Assembly: GCA_016790225.1 (NCBI GenBank) | Contig: JAEUOZ010000002.1 | Coordinates: 62,001 to 126,000 of the forward strand | DNA from: Rubrivivax sp. | GTDB taxonomy: Bacteria; Pseudomonadota; Gammaproteobacteria; Burkholderiales; Burkholderiaceae | Reading direction: 5' to 3' | Length of the DNA: 64,000 nt | Part shown: positions 44,926 to 53,691 of the stretch, piece by piece | Layout of the letters: each line of letters starts with the position of its first letter | How positions within the stretch are numbered: the first letter of the stretch is position 1 | Translations under genes and position numbers: made by a program | The notes under the pieces: generated by a model | Database searches by the model: none | Told to the model about the DNA's origin: nothing | What the model saw: only the letters and a program-made list of their open reading frames with translations

Positions 44926-45891
44926 TCAGCCCCGTGCCGCCAACACCGCAAACCAGCGGCGGGCATCGGTCCAGGCGTGCAGCTGGGCAAAGCCCGCTGC
45001 ACGCAGCAGGGCCTCGAAGTCTTCCAGCCGGTACTTGCACGAATTCTCCGTATGGATGCGTTCGCCCGCGGCAAAGCGGCGCTCGGCGCCGGGCCAGCGC
45101 ACGGTCACGGGATGGCGGGCCTGCAGGTGCATCTCGATGCGGGCGTGCAACGCGTTGAACAGGGCTTCATGCTGCCAGTCGCGCACATCGAAGTCGCTGC
45201 CCAGCAGCGCGTTGACGTGCAGCAGCAGGTTGCGGTTGAAGGCCGCCGTCACGCCCAGCGGGTCGTCATAGGCGGGCACCAGGATGTCGCTGGCCTTGAG
45301 CAGATCGACCCCGATCAGCAGCTGCCCGCCCAGCGATTCCCGACGGGCCTGGCGCAGGAACACAAGCGCCTGCGCCGGCGTGAAGTTGCCGATGCTCGAG
45401 CCCGGGTAGAAGAGCAGCCGCGGTTCATCCCCCGCCTCGGGCGGAAGCTCCAACGTTTCACTGAAGTCGCATCCCACGCCGAGCATCGGCATCTGCGGGT
45501 GCTCGCGCTGCAGCGCCGAAAGCGCCTGGCGCAGGTACTCCACCGAGATGTCCACGGCCACATAGCGCCTGGGCTGCAGCGCGCTGAACAGGCGCGCTGC
45601 CTTGGCACCGTTGCCGGCCCCCAGATCGACCAGCGTGTGCCCGCGGCCCAGCCACTCCGCCATCTCGGCCGCATGGCGCTGGAAGATGGCCGCCTCGGTG
45701 CGCGTGGGGTAGTACTCGGGCAACTCGGTGATAGCCTCGAACAGCCGCGAGCCCAGGGCATCGTAGAAGTACTTGGGTGCTACGTGCGCCGCCGGGTCCA
45801 GCAAGCCCAGGGCCAGCGCGTCGCGCAGCCGGGCAGCATCCGGCGCGGGGGCCTGAACGAATTGGGGAAAGGGACTCGACACCGCGGGCAT
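44926..45891 (-). CDS. egtD: Histidine N-alpha-methyltransferase (hercynine synthase)
   Basis: Transfers three methyl groups from S-adenosylmethionine to histidine, giving hercynine, the backbone of both ergothioneine and selenoneine. The 321-residue product has the family opening PKYFYDALGSRLFEAITELPEYYPTR (short part shown by PKYFYDALGS), SAM motif LVDLGAGNGAKA, FYPGSSIGNF and ENSCKY near the C terminus. It is convergent with senA (40 bases) and divergent from the ABC genes (82 bases), so it links the sen genes to the transporter. Confidence 0.93.
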   Translation of the reverse strand: MPAVSSPFPQFVQAPAPDAARLRDALALGLLDPAAHVAPKYFYDALGSRLFEAITELPEYYPTRTEAAIFQRHAAEMAEWLGRGHTLVDLGAGNGAKAARLFSALQPRRYVAVDISVEYLRQALSALQREHPQMPMLGVGCDFSETLELPPEAGDEPRLLFYPGSSIGNFTPAQALVFLRQARRESLGGQLLIGVDLLKASDILVPAYDDPLGVTAAFNRNLLLHVNALLGSDFDVRDWQHEALFNALHARIEMHLQARHPVTVRWPGAERRFAAGERIHTENSCKYRLEDFEALLRAAGFAQLHAWTDARRWFAVLAARG

Positions 45892-45973
45892 CGGGTCAAT
45901 GTAACAGGCTGTCTGCGCCAGGCCGCCAATTGCGCTTTAATCGCGGCCTACCCTGACAGTAGAGGAGCTTCGG
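45892..45973. promoter_or_regulatory. Shared egtD / ABC-importer promoter region
   Basis: 82 bases separate the divergent egtD and ABC genes and must hold both promoters. On the plus strand TTTAAT is a fair -10 and GAGGAG precedes the ABC ATG. On the minus strand no clear ribosome site precedes egtD. A common regulator of methylated histidine and importer genes is plausible but no operator is evident. Confidence 0.4.
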
Positions 45974-46840
45974 ATGCTGGTTCTTTCGTTTTCGCGCGCC
46001 TGGAAGGCCGTGCTCGGCGCTGCCTTGATTGGCGTGGCCGCCTTCGCGCAGGCGCAGACGGTGTTCCGCGTGACCACCATCCCGGAAGAGGCCGCCACGG
46101 AGCAGGTCCGCAAGTTCACGCCGCTGGCCAATTACCTGGAGAAGCAGCTGGGCATGAAGGTGGAGTTCACGCCGGTCAGCGATTACCCGGCCGCCGTGGA
46201 AGCCCTGGTCAACAAGAAGGTCGATCTGGTCTGGTTCGGCGGTTTCACGCATGTGCAGGCCTCGCTGCGTTCGGGCGGCAAGATCATCCCCATCGCGCAG
46301 CGCGAAGAAGACACGCGCTTCCAGTCGGTCTTCATCGCCAAGACGGATTCCGGCATCAAGACCCTGAACGACATGAAGGGCAAGCAGGTGTCCTTCGGCT
46401 CGCAGAGCAGCACCTCGGGCCACCTGATGCCGCGCAGCTTCCTGCTGCAGGCCAAGATCGACCCCGAGAAGGATTTCAAGCGCATTGCCTATTCCGGCGC
46501 CCATGACGCGACCATCGCCTCGGTCGTCAGCGGCAAGGTGGATGCGGCCGCACTGGACATCACCGTGTGGCGCAAGTTCGTCAGCGAGAACCGGGTCGAC
46601 ACCAAGGCCGTGGATGTCTTCTTCACGACGGCGCCCTACTTCAACTACAACTGGTCGGTGCATGCCGACATGCCTGCGGCGCTGCGCGAACGCGTGACCA
46701 AGGCGCTGCTGGACATCAGCCCCAACACGCCCGAAGGCAAGGAGATCCTGTCGCTCAACCGGGCCACGCGCTACGTGCCCACGACGGCGGAGAACTACAA
46801 GGGCCTGGAGGCCGCCGCACGAAGTGCCGGGCTGCTTTGA
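45974..46840 (+). CDS. PhnD-type periplasmic oxyanion-binding protein (putative selenium oxyanion)
   Basis: 288-residue binding protein: signal peptide to about residue 28 (FAQAQ), then VTTIPEEAATEQVRKFTPLANYLE, DLVWFGGFTHVQA and KGKQVSFGSQSSTSGHLMP, as in phosphonate, phosphite or arsenate PhnD-like proteins. From memory, a PhnD-related family is labelled putative selenate-binding because it goes with selenium genes; I could not verify membership. Beside egtD and sen genes, a selenium oxyanion is a reasonable guess; phosphonate or phosphite remain possible. It opens a four-gene operon. Confidence 0.8.
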   Translation: MLVLSFSRAWKAVLGAALIGVAAFAQAQTVFRVTTIPEEAATEQVRKFTPLANYLEKQLGMKVEFTPVSDYPAAVEALVNKKVDLVWFGGFTHVQASLRSGGKIIPIAQREEDTRFQSVFIAKTDSGIKTLNDMKGKQVSFGSQSSTSGHLMPRSFLLQAKIDPEKDFKRIAYSGAHDATIASVVSGKVDAAALDITVWRKFVSENRVDTKAVDVFFTTAPYFNYNWSVHADMPAALRERVTKALLDISPNTPEGKEILSLNRATRYVPTTAENYKGLEAAARSAGLL

Positions 46841-46879
46841 CGCGCCGCGGCGCCAGCCCGTGCGGCGAGGCCTGACCGC

Positions 46880-47713
46880 GTGAAGCTGGCGTTCCGTTCG
46901 CTCAGTGCGCGCCACCCGGCCGCACGCGCCGACGCGCCTGCCGCCCTGCGATCGCTGACGCTGGACATCCGCAGCGGCGAGCAGGTGGCCGTGATCGGCC
47001 CTTCGGGTGCCGGCAAGACCACCTTGCTGCACACGGCCGCCGCCGCGCTGCCGCCCTCGGAAGGCGAAGTGCTGATCGATGGCCACCAGCCTTGGCGCCT
47101 GCCGGCCGGCGAGCTGCGTCGCCTCCGCGGCCGCTTGTTCCTCGCGCCGCAGGTGCCGCCCCTGCCCGCACGCCAGCGGGTCGTGACAGCCGTGCTGGCC
47201 GCCCGCCTGCCGGCCATCAGCCTGTGGCGCAGCCTGCGTTCGCTCTTCTATCCCGATGACATCGAAGGCGCCTGGCGCGCCATCGACCGCTTCGGCCTGG
47301 GAGAGAAGCTCTTCGACCGCGTGGACCGCCTCTCGGGCGGGGAGCGTCAGCGTGTGGGGCTGGCGCGCGCGCTGATCTCGCCGGCCTCGCTGTGGCTGAT
47401 CGATGAGCCGCTCTCGGCGCTGGATCCCACCCGCGCGGCGCAGGCGATCGGCACCCTGGTGGAATCCGCCCGGCAGCGGCAGGCCACCCTGGTGGCCACG
47501 CTGCACCAGGTGGACACCGCGCTGGCGCACTTTCCGCGCATCGTGGGGCTGCGCGACGGCGCGCTGTTCTTCGATCTGCCATCCGCTCAGGTCAGCCGTC
47601 AGCTGCTGGCCCAGCTGTATGCGCAGTTCGAACACGAGCTGCTAGGCGCGGCCACCGCGCCGGCCGAGCCTGCACCGGCCGCGGCGGCCCCGGCCACGAT
47701 GCACTGCCGCTGA
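46880..47713 (+). CDS. ABC importer ATP-binding protein (PhnC-type)
   Basis: 277 residues: Walker [10 protein letters not shown] at about 42-50, signature [15 protein letters not shown], Walker [14 protein letters not shown] and a switch His in ATLHQVD. It powers the importer of the binding protein and two permeases around it. The C terminus has an unusual Ala/Pro-rich tail of about 25 residues. Neighbour spacing is 39 bases before and 6 bases after, so all are one operon. Confidence 0.9.
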   Translation: MKLAFRSLSARHPAARADAPAALRSLTLDIRSGEQVAVIGPSGAGKTTLLHTAAAALPPSEGEVLIDGHQPWRLPAGELRRLRGRLFLAPQVPPLPARQRVVTAVLAARLPAISLWRSLRSLFYPDDIEGAWRAIDRFGLGEKLFDRVDRLSGGERQRVGLARALISPASLWLIDEPLSALDPTRAAQAIGTLVESARQRQATLVATLHQVDTALAHFPRIVGLRDGALFFDLPSAQVSRQLLAQLYAQFEHELLGAATAPAEPAPAAAAPATMHCR

Positions 47714-47719
47714 ACGCGC

Positions 47720-48580
47720 ATGTCCGGCGCCGACGGCCCTGCTTCTTCCCACGCCCTGTCTGCGCGGCCGGCCTTGCGGGATCCGGCCTGGGCCAGCCGC
47801 GTCTTCTGGATCGGTGCCGCACTGGTGCTGCTGTGGCCGGCGCTGGTGGCCACCGAGTTCAAGCCCTGGATCCTGTGGCACCCGGACAACCTCAAGCCCA
47901 CCCGCCAGTTCATCCTGAGCTTCTTTCCGCCGGTGGTGAACGGCGAGTTCCTCGCGCTGGTGGCGCGCGAGACCTGGCGCACAGTGGCCATCGCCACGGC
48001 CGGCATCACGCTGGCGCTGGTGATCGCGATCCCGGCCACGCTGCTGTCCACACGCGTGCTGTCGATCAGCGCGCTGTCCGGGCGCATGGACCGGCTGCCC
48101 TTCGTGCTGCGCCAGGCGCTGCGCTGGCTGCTGATCGTGCTGCGCTCCGTGCCGGAGCTGGTCTGGGCGCTGGTATTCGTGCGCGTGGTGGGCCTGGGCC
48201 CGACCGCGGGCGTGCTGGCCATCGCGCTCACCTACGGCGGCATGCTGGGCAAGGTCTACGGCGAGATCCTGGAATCCGGAGACGATCACCCTTCGGCGAC
48301 GCTGATGCGCCAGGGCAGTGGGCGGCTGCAGGCCTTCTTCTATGCCGTGCTGCCCCAGCACGCCGCGGAACTCACCAGTTATACCGTCTACCGCTGGGAG
48401 TGCGCTATCCGGTCTTCCGTGGTGCTGGGCTTCGTGGGCGCCGGCGGCCTGGGCCAGCAACTGGACAACTCGATGAAGATGTTCAACGGCGGCGAAGTTG
48501 CCACCATGCTGCTGGTCTTCGTGGCACTGGTCGCCTTGGCCGACCACGTCAGCGCGCGGCTGCGGCGCGCGCTCGGCTGA
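47720..48580 (+). CDS. ABC importer permease (PhnE-type), first
   Basis: 286-residue membrane protein with about six helices (near residues 30-50, 80-110, 130-160, 165-185, 225-245 and 255-275) and an EAA-type loop around ATLMRQGSGRLQAFFYAVLP, followed by YTVYRWECAIRSSVVLGFVG, typical of PhnE. It pairs with the next permease to form a heterodimeric channel. A Ser/Ala-rich N terminus of about 25 residues precedes the first helix. Confidence 0.9.
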   Translation: MSGADGPASSHALSARPALRDPAWASRVFWIGAALVLLWPALVATEFKPWILWHPDNLKPTRQFILSFFPPVVNGEFLALVARETWRTVAIATAGITLALVIAIPATLLSTRVLSISALSGRMDRLPFVLRQALRWLLIVLRSVPELVWALVFVRVVGLGPTAGVLAIALTYGGMLGKVYGEILESGDDHPSATLMRQGSGRLQAFFYAVLPQHAAELTSYTVYRWECAIRSSVVLGFVGAGGLGQQLDNSMKMFNGGEVATMLLVFVALVALADHVSARLRRALG

Positions 48581-48602
48581 GTGACCGGATCGAGAAACCG
48601 CC

Positions 48603-49436
48603 ATGGATTCGCGCCCCGCCGAAGCCGCCAACCTGCCTTATCGCCTGCCGCCCCGGGTGTGGGATCCGCGCTGCAAGGCCTGCTGGTTTGCGCTGGCCAT
48701 CCTGGCGCTGGTGGTGGCGAGCTTCGCCACGCTGGATCTGCAGTGGCGCGGCTTCTTCAGCGGCGATTCCCTGGCCGCGATGGGCCGCTTCTTCGGTGAG
48801 TTCTTTCCTGCCGATACCAGCCCTGCCTTCCTGAAGAAGGTTGCCATCGGCGCCGCCGAGACGCTGGCCATGTCCGCCCTGGGCACGCTGCTGGCAGCGG
48901 TGGCAGGCCTGCTGCTGGCCCTGCCGGCCGCGCGGCTGCACGATGCTGACCGCGCCTGGTCGCGCCAGCCGGCGCGTCTGCTGCTCAACGCCATGCGCTC
49001 GATCCCGGAGCTGGTCTGGGCGGCGCTGCTGCTCATCTCCGCGGGCCTGGGGCCCTTTGCGGGCACACTGGCGCTGGCCTTCCACACCACGGGCGTGCTG
49101 GGCCGCCTGTTTGCCGAAGCGCTGGAAAACACGCCGCCCGGCCCGGCGGCGGCCCTGCGCGCGCAGGGCGTGCCGGCCGGCCGCGTGCTGCTGTACGCCA
49201 CGCTGCCGCAGGTGTTGCCTCAACTGCTCAGTTATACCTTGTACCGCTGGGAGAACAACATCCGCGCAGCCGCGGTGCTGGGCGTGGTGGGCGCCGGTGG
49301 TCTGGGGCAGCTGCTGCAGTTCCACATGGGGCTCTTCCAGATGGGCAAGACCTGCACCATCCTCGGCGCCATGCTGCTGCTGGTGGCGCTGGTCGATGCA
49401 CTGAGCTATGCGAGCCGGCGCTGGATGACGCGCTGA
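48603..49436 (+). CDS. ABC importer permease (PhnE-type), second
   Basis: 277-residue partner permease with about six helices and an EAA-type loop near RAQGVPAGRVLLYATLPQVLP, then YTLYRWENNIRAAAVLGVVG. It resembles the first permease along its length, so the two likely arose by duplication. Last gene of the four-gene importer; convergent with the patatin gene 31 bases away. The gap has a G+C-rich self-complementary stretch but no T run. Confidence 0.9.
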   Translation: MDSRPAEAANLPYRLPPRVWDPRCKACWFALAILALVVASFATLDLQWRGFFSGDSLAAMGRFFGEFFPADTSPAFLKKVAIGAAETLAMSALGTLLAAVAGLLLALPAARLHDADRAWSRQPARLLLNAMRSIPELVWAALLLISAGLGPFAGTLALAFHTTGVLGRLFAEALENTPPGPAAALRAQGVPAGRVLLYATLPQVLPQLLSYTLYRWENNIRAAAVLGVVGAGGLGQLLQFHMGLFQMGKTCTILGAMLLLVALVDALSYASRRWMTR

Positions 49437-49467
49437 TGCGATCCCGGCGCGCGGGCGCCGCCGCGCG

Positions 49468-50373
49468 TCAAGCTGCGTGCAGCTCGCGCAGCGCTCGAGC
49501 CTGGGCCAGGGTATCGCGGTAGCCCGCTTCGATCACACGCTGGCGGTACTCGCGGCTGATGCTGGCGTAGTAGCCGATGTCCGGATGCAGCACCCGATCG
49601 GCAGCCTCGCTGTCGGGCCGCGTGAGTTCGCGCTTGCGCAGATCACCGGCGCGCCAGCGTTCGGTGCCGGGCGGCGCGAGCCACTCCTTGGCCGAGGCAT
49701 CCACGGCCAGCACGCGCTGCGCGCCGAGCGCGCGCGCCAGACGCACCGGCATCGGCTGGTGCAGATCGGCATCCACATGCGGCTCGCCGCGGATGCGCAC
49801 CGGCACGAACTGCCCTTCGATGGCGCAGGAAGCTGCCACCGCCAGGCCGCTGTGGCCCTGGGTGAAGGCGACCAGGTCCCGCCGAGCCGGACGCCAGGCC
49901 ACACAGGCCACGGGGATGCCCAGCGCCTGCAGCGGGCGTTGCCCGACCTGCTCATCGATCCAGTCGGCCAGGCCCAGCGTGCTGAGGCGCTCGCTGCCGC
50001 CCCAGGCCAGCCGGCCCAGGCTCCAGGGCTGCAGATCCAGCGACAGCTCCTTCAAGGTCAAACCGTTCAAACCGGCGGCGCGCAAGACGCCCACCAGAGC
50101 GCCCGCGGAGGCGCCGACGATCAGGTCCGGCTTCAGGCCCAGCTCGTCCAGCGCCTGAACCACGCCCACGTGCACGAAGCCCCGCGGCCCGCCGGAACTG
50201 AAGACCCAGGCCATGCGCAGCCGCCCGCCCAGGCGCTCCTGACGGGGCGCCAGCGGGCCATCGTGATCCCGATCGGGGTTCAGCGTGCAGCCGCTCAGCA
50301 AGGCAGCCGGCGCAAGCGGTGCGCAGACGGCGAGCTGCCCCAGGCGGGCCAGCGTGTGGCGGCGGTTGTGCAT
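49468..50373 (-). CDS. Patatin-like lipid hydrolase, lipoprotein
   Basis: 301-residue lipoprotein (lipobox LLSGC near residue 29). It has the patatin/RssA-type catalytic elements: oxyanion loop SGGPRGFVHVG, nucleophile Ser in VGASAGALVG, and a probable dyad Asp in VDADLHQP, where relatives have DGG or DGA. A phospholipase or esterase acting at the membrane is likely. First of a run of minus-strand genes in reading direction from 54.8 kb down, possibly its end. Confidence 0.82.
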   Translation of the reverse strand: MHNRRHTLARLGQLAVCAPLAPAALLSGCTLNPDRDHDGPLAPRQERLGGRLRMAWVFSSGGPRGFVHVGVVQALDELGLKPDLIVGASAGALVGVLRAAGLNGLTLKELSLDLQPWSLGRLAWGGSERLSTLGLADWIDEQVGQRPLQALGIPVACVAWRPARRDLVAFTQGHSGLAVAASCAIEGQFVPVRIRGEPHVDADLHQPMPVRLARALGAQRVLAVDASAKEWLAPPGTERWRAGDLRKRELTRPDSEAADRVLHPDIGYYASISREYRQRVIEAGYRDTLAQARALRELHAA

Positions 50374-50418
50374 GGGGGCCGATCTTCGCGCAGGCTGGGC
50401 TCCTCCGCGACCGCAGGC

Positions 50419-51246
50419 TCAAGGCTTGGCCGTCAGCCCAAGGCGCTGGTTCTCGCGCTCGCCCCAGTAGCGGGCCCAGCGGGTGCGGTGGTATTCGACT
50501 CGGCGCCACACGCCCTCAGGGCGTTCGAGCACCACGCCGCCCAGCAAGCCGGCGGCGCGCATCTTCCGCTCGGTCAGCGCATGGTCGTAGCTCAGGCGGT
50601 GCACGGTCAGCTCGTGCCGTTCCAGATCCAGCACCGCGCAGCGCGCCACCGGCGCGCCATCGCGCGACTGGCCCACGGCTCCCGGGTTGATCACATAGCG
50701 ACGGCCTGGCTGCAGCTGCAGCGTGACGCTCTCAGTCAGCACGGCAAAGCCGTCTTCACGCGAATGCAGCGCCGCATGATGGGTGTGGCCACAGACCAGG
50801 ATCTGCGCCTGCGGCGCCAGGCTCTGCAGCTGCTGCAGGGCCAGGTTGCCGGCCTCGGCGTGGCTGATGTAGGTGTCGGCGCTCAGCAGATCGCCATGGC
50901 ACATCGTGAGCTCTGGGCTGATGTGCCGCGAGAGCGGCAGATCGGCCAGGTACTGCCGCTGAACGCTGCTCAGCTGCTGGCGTGTCCAGCGCGCCGCGGT
51001 GATCCCGGCCACCACGCAGCGCGAGAAATCCCGCGTGCCCAGCACCATCTCCTCATGGTTGCCGCGCACGCAGGGCACCTGCCGCTCGCGCAGCAGCTCG
51101 ATGCAGGCCGCCGGATCGGGCCCATAGCCGACGATGTCGCCGGGGCACAGCAGGCGCGCCTGCGGATGGCGCTCATCCAGCAGGCGCAGCACGGCCTGCA
51201 GCGCCTCCAGATTGGCGTGGATGTCAGCGACCAGCGCGTACTGCAT
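50419..51246 (-). CDS. Calcineurin-like metallophosphoesterase
   Basis: 275 residues with all metal-binding motifs: DIHAN (4-Asp type), CPGDIVGYGPDP, RGNHE, and GHTHHAA. The central pattern is like the YfcE/MJ0936-type phosphodiesterases, cytoplasmic in general. Substrate unknown; a nucleotide or sugar-phosphate ester is possible. It overlaps the end of the ATP-grasp gene by 23 bases, so the two are translated together and may act in one pathway. Confidence 0.85.
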   Translation of the reverse strand: MQYALVADIHANLEALQAVLRLLDERHPQARLLCPGDIVGYGPDPAACIELLRERQVPCVRGNHEEMVLGTRDFSRCVVAGITAARWTRQQLSSVQRQYLADLPLSRHISPELTMCHGDLLSADTYISHAEAGNLALQQLQSLAPQAQILVCGHTHHAALHSREDGFAVLTESVTLQLQPGRRYVINPGAVGQSRDGAPVARCAVLDLERHELTVHRLSYDHALTERKMRAAGLLGGVVLERPEGVWRRVEYHRTRWARYWGERENQRLGLTAKP

Positions 51247-52450
51247 CGCGTCCCGTCAGGCGTGCAAAACGGCGCTCGAAGCGCCCCAGCAAGGCCTGCC
51301 AACCCGGCTGCGGGTCGCTCCAGCTGAAGCCTTCGTTCACGTCGGCCGTGAAGAGCTCGCGCAGCCAGGTGCCGCGCGTGAGCTCGCCCGCGGCGCGGTA
51401 CTCGCGCGAGGCCATCCAGTCCAGCACCGGATCCACCCAGCGCACGCCGGCCTGCTGGATGTGCACCGGGCCGGCAGCTGTGCGCGCCCGCCCGATGCAG
51501 TCGTCGTAAACCATCTGCGGCAGCGGCACGCCGGCCACCGTACCCGGGTGGTGCCAGAGGTTGAAGCGCGGGTTGATCTCCAGCAGAAAGAGCTGGTCAT
51601 CCCGGATGTCGATCTTGAAATCGGCCTTCAGCACGCCGGTAAAACCCAGCTGCCGCACCACCGCGCGCCCCGCCTCCATCACGCGGGCGTCATCGGTGAT
51701 CACCACATGGCTGGAGATGCCGTACAGCCGCGGCGCGGTGCGGATCTTGCGCCCGGTGAATTCACCCGCCACCGAGCCATCGGCACGCACATAGGCGTGA
51801 TAGCTGACGATCTGCTCTTCGCCCCCTTCCACCGCCGCCTGCACCAGCATGTCGCTGACATGTCCGGCCAGCAGCCTGAGCTGCCGGTCCAGCGCTTCGC
51901 GGTTCTCCACGCGCAGGGCCTTCTGGTTGCAGCCGATCGTCTGGTACCAGTTGGTGCGCATCGAAGGCTTCAGCACCGCGGGGAAGGCATCCCAATCCTT
52001 GAGCTTGTCGAAGAAGTCGTCACCTTGCCGCAGGCGCAGCGTGCGCGGCACCGGCAGGCCGCGCTCACGCGCGACATCCTCGAACTTCAGCTTGTCGGTC
52101 AAGACCTCCACCATCTCGGCGGCGGGCAGCACGAAGCTGAAATGCGGCGCCAGGCGTTCCCGCGCCCTGGAGATGGCCACCAGATCGTGATCGCCCTGGT
52201 AGAAAAGCACCGGCTTGCGCGGCTGGCGCCGTCCCCAGGCGACCAGGGCCTCGATGCAACCGGCGGGATCATCGACCCAGCCGGGGACCTCGATCACCGA
52301 CTTGACGTACTTGGAGCGCGCGGTCAGCGAATCGGGCTCGCTGGTGATCAAGGCAACGGAGATGCCTTGGCGGCCCAGAGGCCGCACCATGCTGATCTCG
52401 CCGGCCACGCAGGCCAGCGGGGCGTCGGATGGATAGGAAGAATGACTCAT
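51224..52450 (-). CDS. ATP-grasp carboxylate-amine ligase-like protein
   Basis: 408-residue ATP-grasp enzyme: N-terminal Rossmann-like part (SMVRPLGRQGISVALITS), ATP-grasp core with Lys in AVLKPSM, then GVLKADFKIDIRDDQLFLLEINPRFNL, the metal-binding part. Such ligases join a carboxylate to an amine or alcohol, sometimes in cell-wall or exopolysaccharide building. Coupled to the metallophosphoesterase. The exact substrate is not identifiable. Confidence 0.8.
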   Translation of the reverse strand: MSHSSYPSDAPLACVAGEISMVRPLGRQGISVALITSEPDSLTARSKYVKSVIEVPGWVDDPAGCIEALVAWGRRQPRKPVLFYQGDHDLVAISRARERLAPHFSFVLPAAEMVEVLTDKLKFEDVARERGLPVPRTLRLRQGDDFFDKLKDWDAFPAVLKPSMRTNWYQTIGCNQKALRVENREALDRQLRLLAGHVSDMLVQAAVEGGEEQIVSYHAYVRADGSVAGEFTGRKIRTAPRLYGISSHVVITDDARVMEAGRAVVRQLGFTGVLKADFKIDIRDDQLFLLEINPRFNLWHHPGTVAGVPLPQMVYDDCIGRARTAAGPVHIQQAGVRWVDPVLDWMASREYRAAGELTRGTWLRELFTADVNEGFSWSDPQPGWQALLGRFERRFARLTGRDAVRAGR

Positions 52451-52565
52451 CAGGGAAACCCAGGCAATGGGAGCGCCTTGCGCACCCGGCTCTCATGACG
52501 CTACCGCAGCACGGCTGCGGGGCCTACCCCCCGCCGCGAGGCCCGGCGGACCCGACCCTTGTGCT

Positions 52566-53657
52566 TCAGCTGCCGGCCGCCGGGCTCTGCGCGGGCTTGG
52601 CACCCACCCAGCCCTTGACCTGGCGCAGCGCGGCCCGCGCCGGCGTGAGCATGGGCGAATTGCGCGCAAACGCCACGCTGGATGTCCGCATCCTGCGCCA
52701 GCGGCTGGCCAGGGACGGGACCAGCACACTGCCCTCCAGCAAGGGCAGCGAGTGCGTGGCGAAGGAGCGCTTGTAGGCATCTTCGCCCTTGCCCAGATCG
52801 ACGTGGCGCATGCCCGCAGCCGCGGCCGCTTCGGCCACCTTCAGCAGCAGGATGCCGCCCGGCGAGTGGTCGGAAAAGGCGTCGTTGTAGGTCGGGAACC
52901 ACCAGTGCCACACCGTCGCGCTGCGCATGCCGAAATGGGCGGCGAGCACCACGTCACCGTGCCAGAGCACCGACAGGCGCCCGGCAAAGCCCGGTGTATC
53001 CGTTGCGCCGATCTGCTCCAGCAGTGCCGTGGTCCAGCCCCAGGACAGAAAGTCGGGCACGCCGGTGCGCGCACACTGTTCGCGCTTCCATTGCACCACC
53101 TGGGCAAAGGCGCGCGGATCCTTGCAATCGGCCTCGAAACGCATCGGGCCGACCTCGCGCTCGAACTTGCGCGCCTTGCGCTGCATCTGCGCGATGCGCT
53201 GTGCGCCGGCCGCCTTGCGCTGCTCAAGATAGGCGCCGTAGCCCCCGGAGACATCCATCACCGGCGAGACCTCGTGCAGCGTGGCATGCGGCAGGAAGGC
53301 GGCCTGGCTGGCCGGCACATGATCGAAGTCCCAGATGCTGAAGCCGCTGCCGCGCACCACATCCAGGGCGTTCCAGTCCAGACCCGCAGCGCAGACGAGC
53401 CCGTGGCAATCGGACAGCCGGCCACCCACAGGCCCCGCCACCGCGCGGGAGACGCTCTGGTGCGGAAAGAAGCCTTGCACACGGCCGTCGTGCTCGAGGA
53501 TCGAGACGAAGACATCGCCGCGCACACGGGCGGCCGCCTGCGTGTACTCCACACTGAAGTACGGGCTGGCCAGATCGGGGTTGGCGTCGGTCAGCTCGCG
53601 CCAGCGGGCGACCAGCGGCGCGTCGAGTTCCGACGCGCGGATGCGCGTGATTTTCAT
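52566..53657 (-). CDS. CelD/FemAB-type acyltransferase
   Basis: 363-residue protein with a GNAT fold of the CelD/BcsL or FemAB-like group: N-terminal half with SVEYTQAAA and FFPHQSVSRAV, C-terminal half with AHFGMRSATVWHWWFPTYNDAFSDHSPG and ILLLKVAEAAAAAGMRHVDLGKG. Family members acylate polysaccharides or lipids during envelope building. 115 bases separate it from the ATP-grasp gene and 34 from the deacetylase gene. Confidence 0.8.
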   Translation of the reverse strand: MKITRIRASELDAPLVARWRELTDANPDLASPYFSVEYTQAAARVRGDVFVSILEHDGRVQGFFPHQSVSRAVAGPVGGRLSDCHGLVCAAGLDWNALDVVRGSGFSIWDFDHVPASQAAFLPHATLHEVSPVMDVSGGYGAYLEQRKAAGAQRIAQMQRKARKFEREVGPMRFEADCKDPRAFAQVVQWKREQCARTGVPDFLSWGWTTALLEQIGATDTPGFAGRLSVLWHGDVVLAAHFGMRSATVWHWWFPTYNDAFSDHSPGGILLLKVAEAAAAAGMRHVDLGKGEDAYKRSFATHSLPLLEGSVLVPSLASRWRRMRTSSVAFARNSPMLTPARAALRQVKGWVGAKPAQSPAAGS

Positions 53658-53691
53658 CAGAAGGGCCGCTCAGGAACGGGCGGCGTGTTGC

